Shown here piece after piece: positions 32,711 to 47,700 of a stretch of 64,000 nt of DNA (position 1 is the first letter of the stretch; each line of letters begins with the position of its first letter). The notes below the pieces were generated by a model. That model saw only the letters and a program-made list of their open reading frames with translations. It did no database searches and was not told where the DNA came from. Location of the stretch: positions 24,910,822 through 24,974,821 of the forward strand of contig CAIIXF020000008.1 of assembly GCA_903813345.2 (NCBI GenBank). The letters are read 5' to 3'. Source of the stretch: Owenia fusiformis. Its lineage: Eukaryota; Annelida; Polychaeta; Sabellida; Oweniidae. The position numbers and the translations under genes were made by a program.

Positions 32711-35700
32711 ATGGCTTCTAAGAAAAAATCAAGAACATCTGCTGATGAATTAAAACAAGAAGAAGTCCTCCAGGCGGTTGTAGTAGCTGATAGTTTTGAT
32801 GACAAACTAGCTCCGTTGACCCATTCGAAACCTAGAGTGAGTTATATCAACTTAGTTTCAGCTAAATTTTTGAAACTCAATTTTTGCAAAAATGATGCAA
32901 CTTCAGGAACTTACCCCCATGTTCAGCATGGTACAGGATCAGGAACTCAACACATGAGATGTAAATAATAATAATTATACAGGCCGTCCAACTGGCCCGC
33001 AATTTGCGTTTTTGTCACGCTGGAAAATTTGAAGTCACGCCAGTCTTTTTTTGCGTAACACGCAAATACGTATTTTACCTGATTGTTGTCCAGCGAAAAT
33101 ATTCCTGTGGAAAAATTTTCAAAAATGATCGGCAATATACCACAAAACCGAACGACGAAAAAACGAACGCATTTCGTTTGGACTAATCACGCGGATACAG
33201 TATATGTCAAGCATTTGCCTGAAATATTTCATACCTAAAAATTTTAGGTGTCCAAACTTTGATTATATGCAATAAAATTTAAACCAAGGTGCTCAAAATG
33301 TGGCCAAGGTGTTCAGATTTGGACCAAGGTGTCCAAAATTTGAACAAAGGTGTTCAACATTTGCAAGTCACTCATGTTAGGTGTTCCCAAGTTGACAGTC
33401 CTGCATTATATTTGCCTACCTTTCGTCAGTTCACACTGAGACCATCATCATTATAATATATACTTGGAACCCTGACATCACTCACTCACTCACTACCTGT
33501 AGCTGTTATACCTCTAACTGAGTCCATAATACATTATTTTGTAGGCCCTACCGGAGTAGATGATATATTTGTAGGCCCTACTACCTTATCCTGTGCCATG
33601 ACTATAGTCCTGAGAACGTCTTATTCTTTTGCCTGTATGATTACAACATGGGAGAATTTTCTATGCTTCTTACACTTAAGATACCTATTTCAACAGATTT
33701 CTTGGTATTTTAGCATTCTTTTCGTGTAGTTGAATCCACAATTGTCTGGGTTTATCAGCAGAACAAAGAAATTTTCGTTTTTGATTGCAATATTTGCGAG
33801 TAATATTTAACTTATTTCAACCGTCAAATTTCTCCATTTTTGGTACTTCCGGGCCACTTCGAGGTCAGTCAAACGGGGAATCCCTGCCATCTTGGAAAGT
33901 GATGGAATATCTCTCGATGAAAAAGAAATATGTTCCCGTTCTGCCGATATACCCAGACAATTGTGGATTCAACTTCACGAAAAGAATGCTAAAATACCCA
34001 GCAATCTATTGAAGTAGGTATCTTAAGTGTAAGGGGCGTAGATAATTCTCCCAAGTTGAAATCGTACAGGCAAAAGATTGCGCTTGATGCAGGACTATAG
34101 TCCTGGCACCGGATAACTACTACCTATAACTGATTTACCTCTAAACGAGTACATCATGATATATTTGCAGGCCCTTCTACCTATAGCTAACACACCACTG
34201 ATTGACTACACACTAGATTTCCTTGTGGAAGCTGGAGTCCAGCAAATATTTGTATTCTGTAAGTGTAATGCTGAGGAAATCAAAGAACACATAAAGTAAG
34301 TACATCTCTTATTTCTAGTCTTATTAATCAATGCATAATTTATAATATGTAGTTGTTGCTTTTTTGGATGATATTGTTTACTGTACATGTTTCTTCAGAA
34401 TTGTCTTTCTTTATCAAGACTATCAAATACTGCAGAAAAACAGTGAATTTTATTGAAGTTTAGCTTCTCTATTTGGGTCATTACAACAGCAGTCAATACA
34501 GAGGTTGATCATGGTGCTTTTACTGTCATATAGAGGCTTGTGGTGAATGGCGATGCCTTGCTTTGGATCGCCTACCGCCATCATGGCTGAAATAAACATG
34601 TCCCATGATGTGGCCAAAATGTCTAGGTTAAAAAAATCCTTATTTCATGCACTGATATACTACCTTATAATTACAGCACTTGGTGATGCATATATAAACC
34701 AAGCTCAAATTATGCCAAAACGATGTGAACCTTTTTCTCTGACATTCTATTAAAAGACATCATATTGAAAACATCATTTGAATGAGCTGTATTCTCATTC
34801 CCTTTTAATTACGCCGGTATGGGTAATTTCATCATTTAAAAATTCTCTTTTGGGTTAACATTTGCATTCATGAATTAATTGTAGCACATGTATGCTTTAC
34901 GCGAATAATTACAAAGTGCTGCATGTGTATCTTTCAACATTCAATAGCCTACTGATTGACAAGGAATTCTGATGTTAAAAAAGAGTAGATTTGTGGGAAG
35001 GGCCCGGGGTCGAGAATATTTGACTTGAATTAGACAGGCCAGATTTTTTTGTCAAATTCCCCATCCATGCCTGCGTGGAGGGATATCAAGCAAATTTTGA
35101 GAATGGTACATAGACATTACTGTTTAGACTGACTTCAATTTTTTCCAAAATCATCTTCAAGTTCTCAGAAGTTCAAATCTGACTTTTATGCTTCAAATTG
35201 ACAATTTTTTTTAAAAATCATCTGCAAGTTCTCAGAATTTCAAATCTGACTTGAGATTTGACCTTCAGTGACCTTTTCATGGTAAAAAGGTTGTTTTCAT
35301 CTTTCAACTTTCAATTGTTTTTTCAAAATCATCTGCAAGTTCTCAGAAATTCAAATCTGCTTTTTGGACTTAAGACTTGACCTTCAATGACCTTCTCAAG
35401 GTAAAAAAGGTTAGAAAGGTATTTTTTCATCTTGCCTCAAATTGACCATTTTTCAAAATCATCTTCAAGTTCTCAGAAGTTCAAATCTGACTTTAGATTG
35501 AACTCATTATAGTGTGAGCAATGAGGTGGTGACATTTTTTCACGTTAATGCCTTGTCTTACTTTTGATCTTTTCCTTTCATGTTCCCTGGAGAAGTGTTT
35601 TTATCAGTAATATTTTAGTTGATACAATTCAAATGTTCTTAAAAGATTCTGAGTTGAAGAAAATGGTGTGAGAAGTAATAATTTTGAAAATGTAACAAAT

Positions 35701-38700
35701 GAATGATTGATATTACATTTCAGAAAATCTAAATGGAGCCATGATTCACTAGCATGTTCCGTTGAAGTAAAAATAGTTGGTAGTGATGTGCTCTCAATGG
35801 GGGATGTTTTAAGAGAGGTGGATGCCATGTCGCTAATCAAGAATGACTTTATTCTCCTTACTGCCGACATTATAGCAAATGTTGACCTAACAGCAATTCT
35901 AAAGGCCCACAAGTGAGTACATTCACACAATATACTAGATGCGAGTAGAAATAATCTTGATTTACTTTCGATTATTAAATATTCAAAAATTAGTTAAAGG
36001 GATATAATATTTCAACGACGAACTCTGAATGGCTTAGTGAGGTCAGAGATTTATTGTAAATTGAAAGAGTGAAGACAAAGCTCTCTTTTACGAAGCAAAG
36101 TCAAACAAATGCAAATGGTATTATTTTGACATCTATCAGTGATTTTTCCTGTAATCTTGCTACCTCCTTTCAGTATTTGTTGAAAATAGTCAGTCCCGAT
36201 ATGCAATCCAAAACGAGGCTTTGAGTTCTCAATTTGTTTTTCTAAACTGAAAGTGAAACTCTGGCAGTTTTTCTCAGTCGGACTCATATGGGCGCTAATA
36301 AGGACATCATTTTGAACTGTTTTAGACTAACTTTTAAGTGCCCAGGGGCCAATCACAGCTAATATGGTATTTGATAGTAACATTTGTAACGAATATGCCC
36401 ACATCAAAATTTCTGCTCAACATTATTATTTTTGCATACCTGGCATAAATATTCTATGTCAACATGCTAGGCAAAAAGAATGTCCAAATGTTAAGACTGT
36501 AAATATCACTAAGCACACCACTTAGGAGATGAAGAGCTTTCAAATGGTACTACAAATGTATATGTGAATTTTTTGAAGATTTTGTTGTTATGTCACCACC
36601 AAAAGTGGTGACATATTGTTATGGTCTCCGTTTTTTTTTATGTCACCACCAAAAGTGGTGACATATTGTTATGGTCTCCGTTTTTTTGCAACGGCGTCCG
36701 GCGGTTGGTGGTTGGCGTCCGGCGGTTGGCGTCCGGCGGTTGGCGTCCGGCGTCTGTAACAATTTCTTACAACTTCCTATAACTTAACAAATACTGTTTA
36801 GACTGACTTCAATTTTTTTCTAAATCATCTACATGTTCTCAGAAGTTCAAATCTGACTTTAGATTTGACATTTGACCTTCAATGACCTTCTCAAGGTCAA
36901 AAAGGTCTTTTCTCAACTTGCTTCACATTGACTAAATTTTTTTTCAAAATCATCTACATGTTCTCAGAAATTCAAATCTGACTTTAGATTTGACATTTGA
37001 CCTTCAAATCTGACTTAAGATTTGACATTTGACCTTCAATGACCTTCTCAAGGTCAAAAAAGGTCAAAAAGGTCTGTTTTCAACTTGCTTCAAATTGACT
37101 AAATTTTTTTTTCAAAATCATCTACGTGTTCTCAGAAATTCAAATCTGACTTAAGATTTGACATTTGACCTTCAATGACCTTCTCAAGGTCAAAAAAGGT
37201 CAAAAAGGTCTGTTTTCAACTTGCTTCAAATTGACTAAATTTTTTTTTCAAAATCATCTCCGTGTTCTCAGAAATTCAAATCTGACTTTAGATTTGACAT
37301 TTGACCTTCAATGACCTTCTCAAGGTCAAAAAAGGTCAAAAAGGTCTGTTTTCAACTTGCTTCAAATTGACTAAAATTTTTTTTCAAAATCATCTACGTG
37401 TTCCCAGAAATTCAAATCTGACTTAAGATTTGACTTAAGATTTGACATTTGACCTTCAATGACCTTCTCAAGGTCAAAAAAGGTCAAAAAGGTCTGTTTT
37501 CAACTTGCTTCAAATTGACTAAAAAAAATTTTCAAAATCATCTACGTGTTCTCAGAAATTCAAATCTGACTTTAGATTTGACTTAAGATTTGACATTTGA
37601 CCTTCAATGACCTTCTCAAAGTCAAAAAAGGTCAAAAAGGTCTTTTTTCAACTTGCTTCAAATTGACTAAATTTTTTTTTCAAAATCATCTACATGTTCT
37701 CAGAAATTCAAATCTGACTTTAGATTTGACATTTGACCTTCAATGACCTTCTCAATGTCAAAAAAGGTCAAAAAGGTATTTTTTCATCTTGCTTCAAATT
37801 GACTAAATTTTTTTTCAAAATCATCTACATGTTCTCAGAAATTCAAATATGACTTTAGATTTGACATTTGACCTTCAATGACCTTCTCAAGGTCAAAAAA
37901 AGGTCAAAAAGGTCTTTTTTCAACTTGCTTCAAATTGACTAATTTTTTTTTTCAAAATCATCTACATGTTCTCAGAAATTCAAATCTGACTTTAGATTTG
38001 ACATTTGACCTTTAATGACCATCTCAAGGTCAAAAAAGGTCAAAAAGGTCTTTTTTCAACTTGCTTCAAATTGACCAAATTTTTTTTTCAAAATCATCTT
38101 CATCTTTTCAGAAGTTCAAATTTGACTTTACAAGTTATCAGAAATTCAAATCTGACTTAAGTTTGAACTCATAATATTGTGAGCAACTAGGTGGTGACAT
38201 TTTGTCATGTTAATGCCTTGTTAAGGCTTAGAATCAATTGGAGTTTTGGGTATTGTCCAATTTGAGGTTTTCATGCTGTCAACTGCAATAGACTAGATGC
38301 AAGTAGAAATTTAGGGACTCCTGCAGTAAATGCAGTGACAACATGCTATTAACCTATTGTGGTGATGTAATAGGAACACTCAGTATCATATATCAGTGAC
38401 AATTCAAAAGAGTAATATGAATTGTTAAAGAATTTAACTTATAATGGATACTCTTAGAAATACCAGGACCAGGGCTTGCTACTTGCTGTTTTCTAGTTCA
38501 GTTTTCAATCCGACATATAGATTTCGATGCTGTCCCTAAATAGATGAAGTCGCTCCTTTTAATACCTCCTTCATTTTCCAGGGAAAGGAAGAAAACAGAC
38601 AAATCATCCATCATGACCCTTGTTTTCAAAAAGTCATCCCCAGGCCAGAGGTCAAAGGGTAAAGGTGAAGATGTTGTCATAGCAATGAGAGCAAATGATG

Positions 38701-41700
38701 GGATGCTTCTGAGTTACTGCAGACCTGGATCCGAAAATGTCATAGATCTGCCATTGGTAAGAAAAAACATATGTTTGTCTTCAAGCCTAAAAATGACTTC
38801 ATTTAAAAATTGGCATTTTCGATAAAATGAATTATTAAGAAAAGATTTACAATAGAATGGCAAATCATGACTGGAATATGTGTCTATAAGGTGCAAGTAT
38901 GGAAAGTCTTGTTATTATGAACTGTATTTAACAATATTGTTGACATTTAAATATCCAGGAGGTCCTACAAAAGGAGGCTGAATTGGATCTACGTAATGAC
39001 CTTCTGGACCCTCAGATCAGCATTTGCTCCACATATGTTCCTCAACTATTCACAGATAACTTTGATTATCTCACTAGGGATGATTTCATCAAAGGCATTC
39101 TTGAAAATGAGGAGGTATGATATCCTTCTATCACAAGTTTATACTTATGATTCTCAAAGATATGGTTTCTGTAATTAATATTTTATTAACTTTATTCTGT
39201 TATTTTAACTTGATAATTTTACATACAAGAAACCTTTATCCAATTTATATTGAATCAAGTCTTGAAATATGTTTGTTTCTTTATTTCTAGATCCTAGGTC
39301 ACACAATGCACTGCTATATGGTGGAGAAAGATTATGCTGCAAGGGTGTCCAGTCTACATATGTATGATGCTGTCAGGTATAAATACATCAGGGGCGTCGG
39401 ATCATATTTGAAAAGGGGTGTGCGTTTTCCAGAAAGTAAAGGTCGCGCAGGGAGTACGTGCGTGGCCAAAGGCCGCACATCTTGGGGGTCTGGAAATTTT
39501 TCAGAAGATGTTATTTGGTGCAATCTGAGCATTTTAAGGACTATAAATACCGTAATCGCCGTATTAAGGGCCCACCCCTAATAAGTGCCCACCCCCCTTC
39601 ACAGAGTTCAAGAAATATAGAGGAATGACCAAGTATAAACGAAAATATCAGTAAAAATCAAATTTCCAAAGAAATATAGTGGGCGATAATAGAGTACTTA
39701 CACTAAAATGCAGAAAACATGATGCATTTTGTAAATCGATGCATCCTCCCGATGAATATCTATCAGTGGGTGCTTCCCAGATCATACTAAGCTAATATTA
39801 TCTCAAAATAGTCCATAATGAATGAAGGAAATGATCACGTTTCAGATCAAGGTCATGTCAAGGTCGTGAATTTTCTTGTTTATTTTTAAGATTTCTCGAC
39901 TTTTACATGACTTTTACACAAAAAATGATCTGTCATCAAATTAAAAAAACAAGGTATAATTTGAGATGGATTTCTAACAGTCTTTAGTGGAAATATTGAA
40001 GATAATCGCAGAAAACAATTCCTTCACCTGCTGGGGAGTTCTTCAGTCACTGTCAGTATAGTTAGATTCTTGTTTTAACGATCTTTACCGTATTCTCTCC
40101 AATAACGATACATATCATTATTGTAAAAATATGCTGTCACTTTCGTTGCAAATAAGGCATACTGCTAACACGTTCTTTTGTAAAAATACATTACAATTTA
40201 AAAAGTAGGCATATACAGTACGTTGATTTCTAGGAACATATTTCTTTCAAATGATTTCTGGAAAAATTGGATGAAAGGCTTCACGTGATAAGCATATTGC
40301 CAGTTAAAGAAATACTACCAAATTAAATAACACCTCCCTATTTTCGAACAAAAATACTCGCTAACAAGAATTGCAAAAAAGAATATTAACGTGAACTGAT
40401 TATTTTATCGTTTATTGTAAAATGATGTAAAATGATGTGCAGCCAGTTTTAAACTTCAATGGAGTGGAATATTTACATCTTGAACTTGAGGAATTATCTC
40501 ACATTCGTAAGGTATATTCACGAAATAATTAAAACATTATCGCTCTATGGATGTAAAAATGAATGACGGACATTGAAAATTAAACACTTCAAGTGCTATA
40601 AAAACTTCAATCCTTTCAAAAAATAATGAAAAACTAATCTTAATGTATCTATCTAGTACAATTTATTTAAATATATCCACTCCCTGTGATTGGGAAAAAT
40701 GAATGGAGTGGGGAGAAAATTCAACAAAACTGCAGTATTGATTTTTAGAGAAAGTTTACAAATAAATCTCTAAATGTGGTGCACGGTTTGGTGAAACCTG
40801 GTATTTTTCTTAACGGATACACGACTAAGTGTGAGATCTATTATAAAGGCACAACACCACCAACATCCAAAAGTCTATGTTTTTGCATGATATCTAAAAC
40901 CGTGATATCTGAAACCCAAAACTTACATAGAGACTAGGCCTACAAAGAACAGAACTGCATCATATTTGAGATTATATTATGTCCGGCGACATACTCCCCG
41001 TGAACATTTTTGTCAGTGAAGACGTTATTTGGTGCAATCTGGGCGTTTTTAAGCATCATAAATAGTTGTTTTCTGATAAAGAATAGTATCTTTGAAGTTT
41101 CACCGAGGAATCTTATCAGTTTCAGAGGGGGGGGGGGGGGGGGGCTATGTACATGCTATACATGGGTAGCATATAGATGTAACCCTAGAATGTATCATAT
41201 CTTTTATACATAATGGAAGATCAATGTGATGTGCCACAATCAGTATATAGGTGTCTATACGTTTTGATTGACTTACATGTATGTGATTGACATATATTGA
41301 CATACATGTATGTGTGTATGTTTAATGCAAATATGTTGAATTTAATTAAAACTTTTCAAGAGTGTTTTTAGACCAATTAGCTATTTTGGTGGTTTTCAGT
41401 TCTGCAATCTACATCAAATGAATATTTACCTTGCAACTAAACATTTATTGTTGAAGGGTGTTATATCTTAAAATGATAAAATCAAACTTTATACTTTTGC
41501 AGTAAAGATGTAATGAATAGATGGAGCCACCCATATGTGCCAGACAATGCCGTGACTGGGGAGAATTGTTATGCTCACACAAGGCATGGTATCTACCTCC
41601 ACAAAAATGTTTCCCTAGCCTGGTAAGTCCTACCATGTCTTATGAGAGTTAAATCTGACCACTAAGGAAAGCACATAGAGTAAAAATGGAGCACAAAACA

Positions 41701-44700
41701 AATTAGATGAATAAATTATCTTAACTAAAGCACCAGTTTTCAATATGAAGCATTCAACAAACCATATGATAATATTATAACAAACATGTGAATGTTAATC
41801 ATCTACAAGCATAACAGAAATGTTTGTGTTCACACTATTCTATTCTACACTATATCTACTCAGACAGTATTGTTTTGTCATTATATGATATTTATGAAAC
41901 TTGTGTGTTTCCAGGGGGTGTAAGCTGAAGGAGAATGTTGTGATAGGTGCCCATAGTTCTGTAGGCAGTAACTCAAGTTTAAATCAATGTGTAGTAGGGT
42001 CTAACTGCCACATAGGTAAGTTTCTAGATACCCCCTGTCTTAATCAATGTGGATTTGAGGGCGATATAACACCCACCTTCGTTAGTTCCTAAATATCCTC
42101 AGTGTCACTCATTGAGTAGCTGTCACTTTTGTATTCAGAGTTTGTTTTGAGCTAGCCATTGAGTTATGTTTTGATATTTTATAGGAGAAAATGTTCACCT
42201 TGACAACTGTTACATCTGGGACAATGTTACCATTGAGGCAGATAGTTGTGTACAAAGTTCAATGCTTTGTGACAATGTGCAACTGAAAAGTAATGTTAAG
42301 ATACAAGCTGGATGTGTCCTGGCCCAAAATGTAAGTAACCTACATTTACCAAATTAAGAGATACAGGTTATTCTTGAGAACAATGATTAATTCTTAAGTT
42401 ATGATATCATTATGCCACCACCAAGAAGTAAATAGTACATGTACATATATATGTTGCTGATAATTGTTAGAGTTAACTCATATTGTTTAAGATGTTTCAC
42501 ATCCACCCAGTTTATACCTTTTTGTCAGATCTGAAATGAACTCAAATCGTTTAACTCTGTTTCTTAGATTCTCTGACAAGTCTGTCAAAAATGTCAAGCT
42601 ATGACTGCTTGAATGATGTGGGAGATGGGTTGCCCAACAGTATGGCAGAACTTTGAAGTTATACCCTGCCGCAATAAGCTCCATTATAAAACTGATTTTA
42701 TTCATTCCATACCCATCAAAACGTTCGTCATACTTCAGTTCTTTCTTGGTAGAAGTCTTAAGAACCAAATATGGTTCATAGGCCATTTGGTAATCTCTTA
42801 TGGGATAGAGAGTGCTGCTTGTGTACCATCTTTGGTAATCTGTTGACTTGTGACTTTTTTCAGATTCATGTCTTCTAAATGGTTGTATACTTGCTCGTGG
42901 TTGGTGCAACAATGTCACAAGTTCCTTTTTTGATTTTGCCAAAGGTTCCATATTTTGTCCATGACTGTATTCAAATGCCGGAATGACATATGCATTTATG
43001 GGACTACTTTCATTAATGATGCTCAGTTGGAAGCTCTCAATAAAGTTAGGGGAAATATAAAAGTCGGCATCAACCAATAACATGTATTCCGTTCTAACCT
43101 GCTCCATTGCAAGATTTCTAAGATGATTAATTGGGTATTTCTCATGTTGATAAGCTCCATAAACCACTGTCACAGCACAACAATATTTAAAATTCTTTAA
43201 TGTTTCAGCTATATTTGCTGGCTTTATGTCTTGGTTCTTTTCCTCATTTGGTACATAGAGAGCAACTGAAACCGGACCCTTCCATTCAGGTAGAATCCTT
43301 GTTGTCCAACTTTTCCACCTGTCAAGTGACAATTGTGTTACCATAGTAACTGATTCCATTGTTTCAAAACCATTGTCATTGAGTACAAAATGATTCTTGA
43401 TGAATGTGGAAGCATTCCTTAGCGGTGATAGAACATCTGGACATGTTGTTATGAAATGAAACTGCGTCAGATCATGATTATGTTCTTGTTGTAGCTGTAT
43501 TATTGGTTTGATTTCAATATCCCTGAATCTGACCTTCCCGACTAACCCTTTGACACCTAGCATTACAGTTACACTTGAAACTGTAGCACCACCTATTGGA
43601 AATATATATGACACATTTGATTGAACTAACTGACTGGTTATCAGCTGAAAATTCAGATGAAGCACTTGGCTCGATGCATCTGTAAATCTTATCATTGCTG
43701 ATGCTTCATGATGATTTACAGCATGTTCATCCCATGTCTTGGCATCACTTGATGTTTTAACGGAGAAATAAATTCCTTTAATTGGTGCAGTTTGATGGAA
43801 AGCAATGAACTGAAATACTGTATATAAGACTCCTGGTGTGGCATTCAAGTCTATGGACTTGTGACAAGTTGTGTCACTGTTACAGTCGATTTGCAGAGAC
43901 CATGATTCTGGTTGAAGTATCCACCAACCCAGTTGCAATCCAACCTGGCCATTGTCCATAACATCCATAGATATGAGATTAATGGGTAAAGTTATGAAAC
44001 CACCACTATGTGGCATCTTAATATTCGTATCACGCTCCTTTTTTATATATTCAGTTTCTTTTAAAAATGTATTCAAAATGTTTAACTTATTTTGCTTCTG
44101 TCCTGTTTGTAAGGTGGTGTAACCCAGATTGTTCACTTTCTCTGAAGTCAACTCATAACTGTTAGAAGAAATTGGACCTTGTTGTCCTTTTGAATACTGA
44201 ACTTTGATGAAAAAATGGATAAATAGTATAAATGTGAGAATAAAAATCAACTTTGATAACTTCCTTGGATGCATGATGCATATTGTTAAAATATATCTTG
44301 TATTGCATAACATGTGAAAAAAGTTTAACCGAAGCATTTTATAGGATTACTGATTTCTTTTTATGTTTAAGGTTATGTTAAACTCCAATCAGCAATCCTG
44401 CCTCTGGTCTAATAGCTCTAATAAATCTAAAATTTTACGATGTTCTGTAATCTTCAGTAATTGAATGTCGGTGATTCTTTTTGGTGCTTTATTTGACATT
44501 CCTCTTGCTGTAACATATTAATAAATTCTATGTAATAATAAAGCATGTATCCATTAATGCAAAGTGTATGCATGTAAATGTAAAGACACATCCTGTTTTA
44601 CTTTATTTGTGAGGGTTATGTAGTTTGTTTAGCTCTTTGTGAGCTGCTTTCATAATGGCTATTAAAAGGCTATGATTTATTATTTATTATCAATCAGACA

Positions 44701-47700
44701 TTCAAATGATCAGAATAACCTTTAGGCCTTGAAACTAATATGTTATGTGATGCCAGAATGCTAACTTGCCAATTTTCAGAAAGGTATTTGCTTCCATTGA
44801 TCAGTTTTAAAATCTACATACTGTTATGGTTTTGGGAAAAAAGACGTTGGGCATTGGGATACCATACTTTCGAGGTTAAAACATATATCATTGAAAGCCC
44901 ATGATTAAATCCATGGAATAGAGGTGAAACATATTTTGCTGATATTAATGTGAAATTACATACATTGAACCCAGTTTTCCATTGGCACTTCAAAATCTTG
45001 TGAATCTATGTAATATGTAGTCCATGGTCCACATTATGTAATACATATACAAATGAGGTAACTTGCAAAAGTTTTATAGAATCCAATCAAATGTTCAGTT
45101 AGGTTGGTAGCTTTCACAACTGAATCATTGTTTGCCAAAATCTGCAACGTATTCAAAATGTCTTTCCTGTCATTTTTGGGCTTTAATACCTTTCCTGCAT
45201 TAGATGTGTTTATTCCAAGGAAGCACAATTCATTACTGGTAGAAATGGTATTCATTATTTGAAATCTGGTAGCAAATAAGTACATGTACTTTGGTAATGC
45301 AATTTTTGAGCCCTGAACTAGGAAAATAGTTAAAGTTGAGCAATGTGCATTGTATTAAATGATATTGACATTGTGTTTTGTGTTAAATGTCTCCTAGGTG
45401 ATAGTAGGCCCAGATGTTACTATTAAAGAGGAGACAATATTGGTAGCAGCTCCAATAAGAGATGATGAGGACTTCAGTGATGGAGAACATAATGCAGCAT
45501 TAGCGGGTAAGAACATGATAGAAATAGTGCCAATGATTATAATGAAAGAGAAAAGTAATATATTAACTACAGGGTGACACAAAAAGATGATACCCACCTT
45601 ACGTTGCATAACTTGTTTGTCTATTAACATACAGATTTTTCCTTTGACACATTCAAAGTAGACATAATGTGGAAGCCCCTCAGATGTGTAGCTCAAGTGG
45701 GTCAAGTTTTATGAGCGTTATAACATTTGCTCTAAATGTCATCCATTCCATTCGTTTGCAGACACTCATGGATTCTACACAAAAATGCCACCCAGCTTTT
45801 GTAACATTACTTTGTAAATACTAATGATTTTGGCTTGTACTTTTAGGGAAATGAAGTCCATTGAATTAAACACAAAATACTGTAGTTGTCATTGATAAAA
45901 TCGTTATAACTTATTTCCAAGATTAGGTTACAAAAGATGGGTGTCATTTTTTGTGTAAGATCCACTTGTGCCAGCAAAGGAATAGATGACACATTTTGTA
46001 ACGCTCATGAATGTGGATCTAGGTGGTCATCTGAAACTTCTTGTGGAGTTGCGAAATGGATTGTAGTTTTATTGTGCAAAAAACAAGTCAGGATTTATCC
46101 AAACAAAAAAGGTATGAAACATTATGTGGGTGGGTGTCATTTTTTGTTTCACGCGGTACACAGTATGATGTCATATTGTATTAGAACAATAGGCTTTTGT
46201 TTGTTACAACATAACATCATTACAGTGTGTGATACATCACTGGTTGGGATTGGAGGTCAAGCGTATGTCTATGAGAAAGATGAGGGGAGTGATATAGGAG
46301 ACTGGGAGACTGACAGCTATTGTAGTTCTGAAGAAAGTGACAGCGAACCAGAGGAAATGACTCCGCCCCCTGATGATGCAAAATGTAAGCTTTATTTAAA
46401 AATTGAATTGTCGTTTTTAGATAAATTGTCAACTTATAAATTTATATTGTATGTCAATTTCCTCTTTTCTTTCTCTCTTATTATTTATTTAGATATGTCG
46501 TACAATATTTCAGTGTTCTATAATGAAGTCATAGATACATTGGAGAGAGGACATCAAGAAAATATTACAGTGGAAAACATGATAGTAGAAATCAATTCCC
46601 TTAAGTAAGTAAATACATAACCACTGGCACTGCACTCTTCAAACTAATTACCAAAACGGATCTGCTTCGATAACATGTCTGAACCTCGAAGTTACAAATT
46701 TTCCTTTCTTTCGTTCTTCATGAGTTGGAGGCAGAATTCCCACAACATTTTTATCAAAAACCTCTGTCAGTAACATAAGGCTATCATAATGCAAAGAAAA
46801 TGGTTCAGAAGACAACAGAATCATCGATTTTATACATTACAATTTTACGTAAACAAAATGAGTTAAAAGTGCAGATCTTAATGAGGAAAAAATGAGGAAT
46901 TATATGGGTGCTTCTGTCATCCCATGAACAAATATCACTCATATTTACTGAGGTCTTGAGTACATTCTATTTCTATTCTAAAATATGAAAATTGCTTGCA
47001 AAATGCAAGTGAAAAATGATTCCACTTTTCATGTATGACTTTAAGAAATAACCCAAGAATAAAAACATGATTATCTGCATACATGTTGATAATTTAATAG
47101 AAAATGGAATTCATCATGGTTATGGCAATAATGAAAGTGAACATTCCCCCACAAATTATATTTTTATTGGAATGTGTTCTTGAATAATTACCCACAATGC
47201 AAAACTCAAAGAGAACATTTTGATACCTCTTTTCCTTATTGGTCTTCTTTGTTTACTTTTAAATGAGATTAATCATGTTTCGTGTTTTAATCAAATTCAA
47301 AATTGATTTTTCTTCGAGATAATGCTCTAAACATATACTTTAATCAAAATATTTTTGAAATAAAAATTACCAAAAAAGGGAAGCATGGCACTGCTCATTT
47401 TGAAGTTCTCATGTAATAACACAGAGTTGCATACCCTTCTATTGAATGCCCATGGTTCATCTGAGCATAGATTGTAAAATAATGAAGCAAACAGGGTAAT
47501 CTTGTTCGTGAAGTTAATGTGAATGGTGAAAGAGCTTATTGAAAAAATGGGTGATTCAATAAAATTGCGTTTTGACTCTGATAATAGATTTATCTACACC
47601 AAAAGGTTAACAAAATACATAATGCATAATGTATTTGCCTTCCAGGATGAGACTGGTATTATCCAGTGATTTTCCTGTGGGGCCTTCTTTTACTCATAGT

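Noticed and set aside
35604-35930. Antisense open frame over EIF2B5 exon 3
   Set aside because: A shadow of the coding exon; no independent features.
45937-46608. Open frame of 223 codons
   Set aside because: Its first part is mariner-like repeat and its later part is EIF2B5 exons 11 and 12 read through introns 10 and 11; the AG and GT sites and family alignment give the real exons.
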